Assembly: GCA_029556045.1 (NCBI GenBank)
Contig: JAKQGS010000074.1
Span: 1 to 7,332, forward strand
DNA: 7,332 nt
Source: Pseudomonadota bacterium
GTDB taxonomy: Bacteria > Bdellovibrionota > Oligoflexia > Oligoflexales > Oligoflexaceae
Reading direction: 5' to 3'
The position numbers were made by a program, and so were the translations under genes. How positions within the stretch are numbered: the stretch's first letter is position 1; the number at the start of each line of letters is the position of its first letter. Shown piece by piece: positions 5,630 through 7,332 of the stretch. The notes under the pieces are model-generated. The model saw nothing but the letters and a program-made list of their open reading frames with translations, did no database searches and had not been told where the DNA came from.

Positions 5630-7332
5630 ATGAACAGCACGGACGGCGGCATCAAACTATCTTACAACGCGGCTCAGCGGCGCGTCAGAATCGAATTTTC
5701 TGGCGCCCAATGCCACGCGTTGGAAGAAGCGCCGCTGGACTTTATCAATCGTGCCTCCGCCAAGCTGGAATCTGAGCAGATGCAGGGGAATATCGATCAC
5801 TTTGTGACCTATGAAGAGCGTTTTAAGAAAGTCTGGCAGGCGGTCCGCCAGACCTACACCAAAGTGGATGCCGGTCGCATTAAAATCGTTCTGACCCTGG
5901 GGTCCGGTGGTAAACGCTATAAATGGCTGGAGATGAAACCCCCGCTCGATGACAAAACCGCCTTTCTGGTGTCGTTCAATGCGCAAAGTGATGAGATCAG
6001 TCATGCCAAGTTTGACTGGATCAAATTACAGCTAGCGATCATGCAGCGCAAACTGAAGCTGCATAACCGCGGCAATCTGTCTCAGATTCAGGGGGCTTTT
6101 CTGCGGGCCTGCGCCGGCGAAAGGATAAAGGATTGCCCCATTGGGTTGGCGGTTTCGCTCGAGGATTCCCAAGGGCGCCCGTATAAGTTGCTGGCAAACA
6201 AAGCCCGACGGGAAATCTCCCTCGTGGTGTTTGATCACCACATTTTGACTTCACGGACGGAATTGGAAAAACTGATTCACCAGTGTCAGCAGGTGATTGA
6301 AAAAGCGAATCAGGCGGATCCTTCGCCCCACTACGTGCTGCAGAAGGACAATCTGATGGGGGTTATCGGCGACGCCCGCTTTGGGGCGGAGTCGATCGGT
6401 TTGGATCTGCCGTTGACCATTTTGGTGGGTGTTGGATCCAGCGCATCGGGAGCTGGTGCAGGAAGTCCGGCCACAGCGGGCAAAACAAAGGCAGCAACGG
6501 ACGGCGGTCAGTACCCGGGCATGGGGCTCCTGAAGGTCAATGTCACGCCGGACAGCATGCAGGTGACCGCTCAGGCTTTGGATGGCAGCGTTTTCAACCA
6601 ATACGGATTTCAACCCAGTCTGAACTGGATTCAAAAGGAACTGGCCCGCCTGGGAATCACCTCGGGATTAAACGATGGTCAGTTTGAAAAACTGCGGGAG
6701 ATGCTGGATAAACGCGCGGATATTTCCGGGTTTATTCTGGCCACTGGCACACCGGCTAGGGCTGGTCGCGGTCCTTACCTCCACCTGTCATTCCGGGACA
6801 TCAAGAGCGCCGGAGCGGAAATTGTGGACATGCGGGAACGGGCTGCGCAGGACATCGTGAAAACGGGGGAACTGATTGCGGAGATTCGCTATAAGGTTCC
6901 CAAAAGCCCGGGGCGTGACATCTTTGGGCGTGATGTTGCCGGGGCAGACGATGAAAAATTGGATGTCAATGTTGGGGAAGGCGTGCGGGCAGGAGAATCC
7001 GGACGCTTCTATGCCACCATCGATGGCATGGTGGTGGTGGAAGGCCATGGCCTGGCAGTTATGCAGCAATACGTTCACAAGGGAGATATCAACCTCAAGA
7101 GCGGTAATATCTATTTCCGTGGGCCGACGGTGATCAAGGGCTCTATCGACGGCGGGGCCACAGTCATGGTGACGGGCGACTTGCTGATCGAAGGCTCCGT
7201 CGGGGCGGCCTTTATCCGTTGTGGCGGCAATATCACCGTTGTGCGGGGCGTTTGCACGACGGAAAAAGGACGTATTCAGGCCCGCGGTGATATCACCGCC
7301 GATTTCGTCGAGAACTCCAATGTGACCTGCGG
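5630..7332 (+). CDS. FapA-family (DUF342) protein with long N-terminal extension; 3' end beyond the window
   Basis: This is an open frame of 567 codons plus two bases, continuing past the window edge. Residues 1 to about 266 form a soluble, mixed helix/strand region that I do not recognise. A Gly/Ala/Ser-rich linker follows (about 267-294). Residues about 300-393 resemble the FapA N-terminal domain (LLKVNVTPDSMQVTA and later ATGTPARAGRGPY). The classic FapA segment VPKSPGRDIFGRDV begins at 423. From about 482 a glycine-rich repeat (KSGNIYFRG, GGNITVV, ARGDITADFVENS) forms the start of the right-handed beta-helix, which is cut off here. In Vibrio vulnificus FapA affects polar flagellation and is controlled by the sugar phosphotransferase protein EIIA(Glc); whether this protein acts likewise is unknown. 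The start chosen is ATG at 5630, behind a G-rich GGTGGGGGAG. An in-frame ATG at 5582 would add 16 residues but lacks a clear ribosome binding site. Confidence 0.88.
   Translation, partial: MNSTDGGIKLSYNAAQRRVRIEFSGAQCHALEEAPLDFINRASAKLESEQMQGNIDHFVTYEERFKKVWQAVRQTYTKVDAGRIKIVLTLGSGGKRYKWLEMKPPLDDKTAFLVSFNAQSDEISHAKFDWIKLQLAIMQRKLKLHNRGNLSQIQGAFLRACAGERIKDCPIGLAVSLEDSQGRPYKLLANKARREISLVVFDHHILTSRTELEKLIHQCQQVIEKANQADPSPHYVLQKDNLMGVIGDARFGAESIGLDLPLTILVGVGSSASGAGAGSPATAGKTKAATDGGQYPGMGLLKVNVTPDSMQVTAQALDGSVFNQYGFQPSLNWIQKELARLGITSGLNDGQFEKLREMLDKRADISGFILATGTPARAGRGPYLHLSFRDIKSAGAEIVDMRERAAQDIVKTGELIAEIRYKVPKSPGRDIFGRDVAGADDEKLDVNVGEGVRAGESGRFYATIDGMVVVEGHGLAVMQQYVHKGDINLKSGNIYFRGPTVIKGSIDGGATVMVTGDLLIEGSVGAAFIRCGGNITVVRGVCTTEKGRIQARGDITADFVENSNVTC

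Noticed and set aside
6251..6634. Minus-strand open frame of 127 codons
   Set aside because: It is antisense to the FapA-family gene and has no recognisable motif.

Overview
The window looks like part of a Gram-negative, probably motile bacterial chromosome, with dense coding and moderately GC-rich DNA. The evidence is a two-helix inner-membrane HAMP protein, a FapA-family (DUF342) protein and a proteobacterial-type RlmN. A deltaproteobacterial-like or magnetotactic-type lineage is my best guess, but nothing here fixes the taxonomy. No tRNA, rRNA, CRISPR array, insertion sequence or phage gene was seen.

Layout. Two divergent gene groups meet at an AT-rich intergenic region around 3545-3750. 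Leftward (minus strand) there are three genes. A tiny gene for a very basic 33-residue protein (3443-3544) is followed by a good intrinsic terminator. A 237-residue protein of unknown family (2430-3143) comes next. Then, 17 bases further on, comes a large Lon-related ATP-dependent protease of the AAA_32/LonB type, which runs off the left edge (1-2412). The protease reads without interruption on the minus strand for 804 codons and keeps its Walker motifs and its Ser/Lys catalytic pair. Its start appears to be TTG.

Rightward (plus strand) there are also three genes. The first encodes a stand-alone HAMP membrane protein (3751-4278). The second is rlmN, the dual-specificity rRNA/tRNA adenine-C2 methyltransferase, with all expected catalytic residues (4385-5494). 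The third encodes a FapA-family protein with an unusual N-terminal extension of about 300 residues, cut off at the right edge (5630-7332).

How the genes may work together. The 237-residue protein and the Lon-like protease almost certainly share a transcript, so the small protein is a candidate adaptor, substrate or regulator; this is inference from position. The HAMP protein and the FapA protein both point towards signalling or motility. A sigma-28-like motif with the right spacing lies just upstream of the FapA gene. RlmN is a housekeeping translation enzyme, and the 33-residue basic protein may bind the ribosome or RNA.

I do not see a clear, previously undescribed multi-gene system. The most promising unexplained items are the tiny basic gene, the unknown partner of the Lon-like protease and the FapA N-terminal extension.
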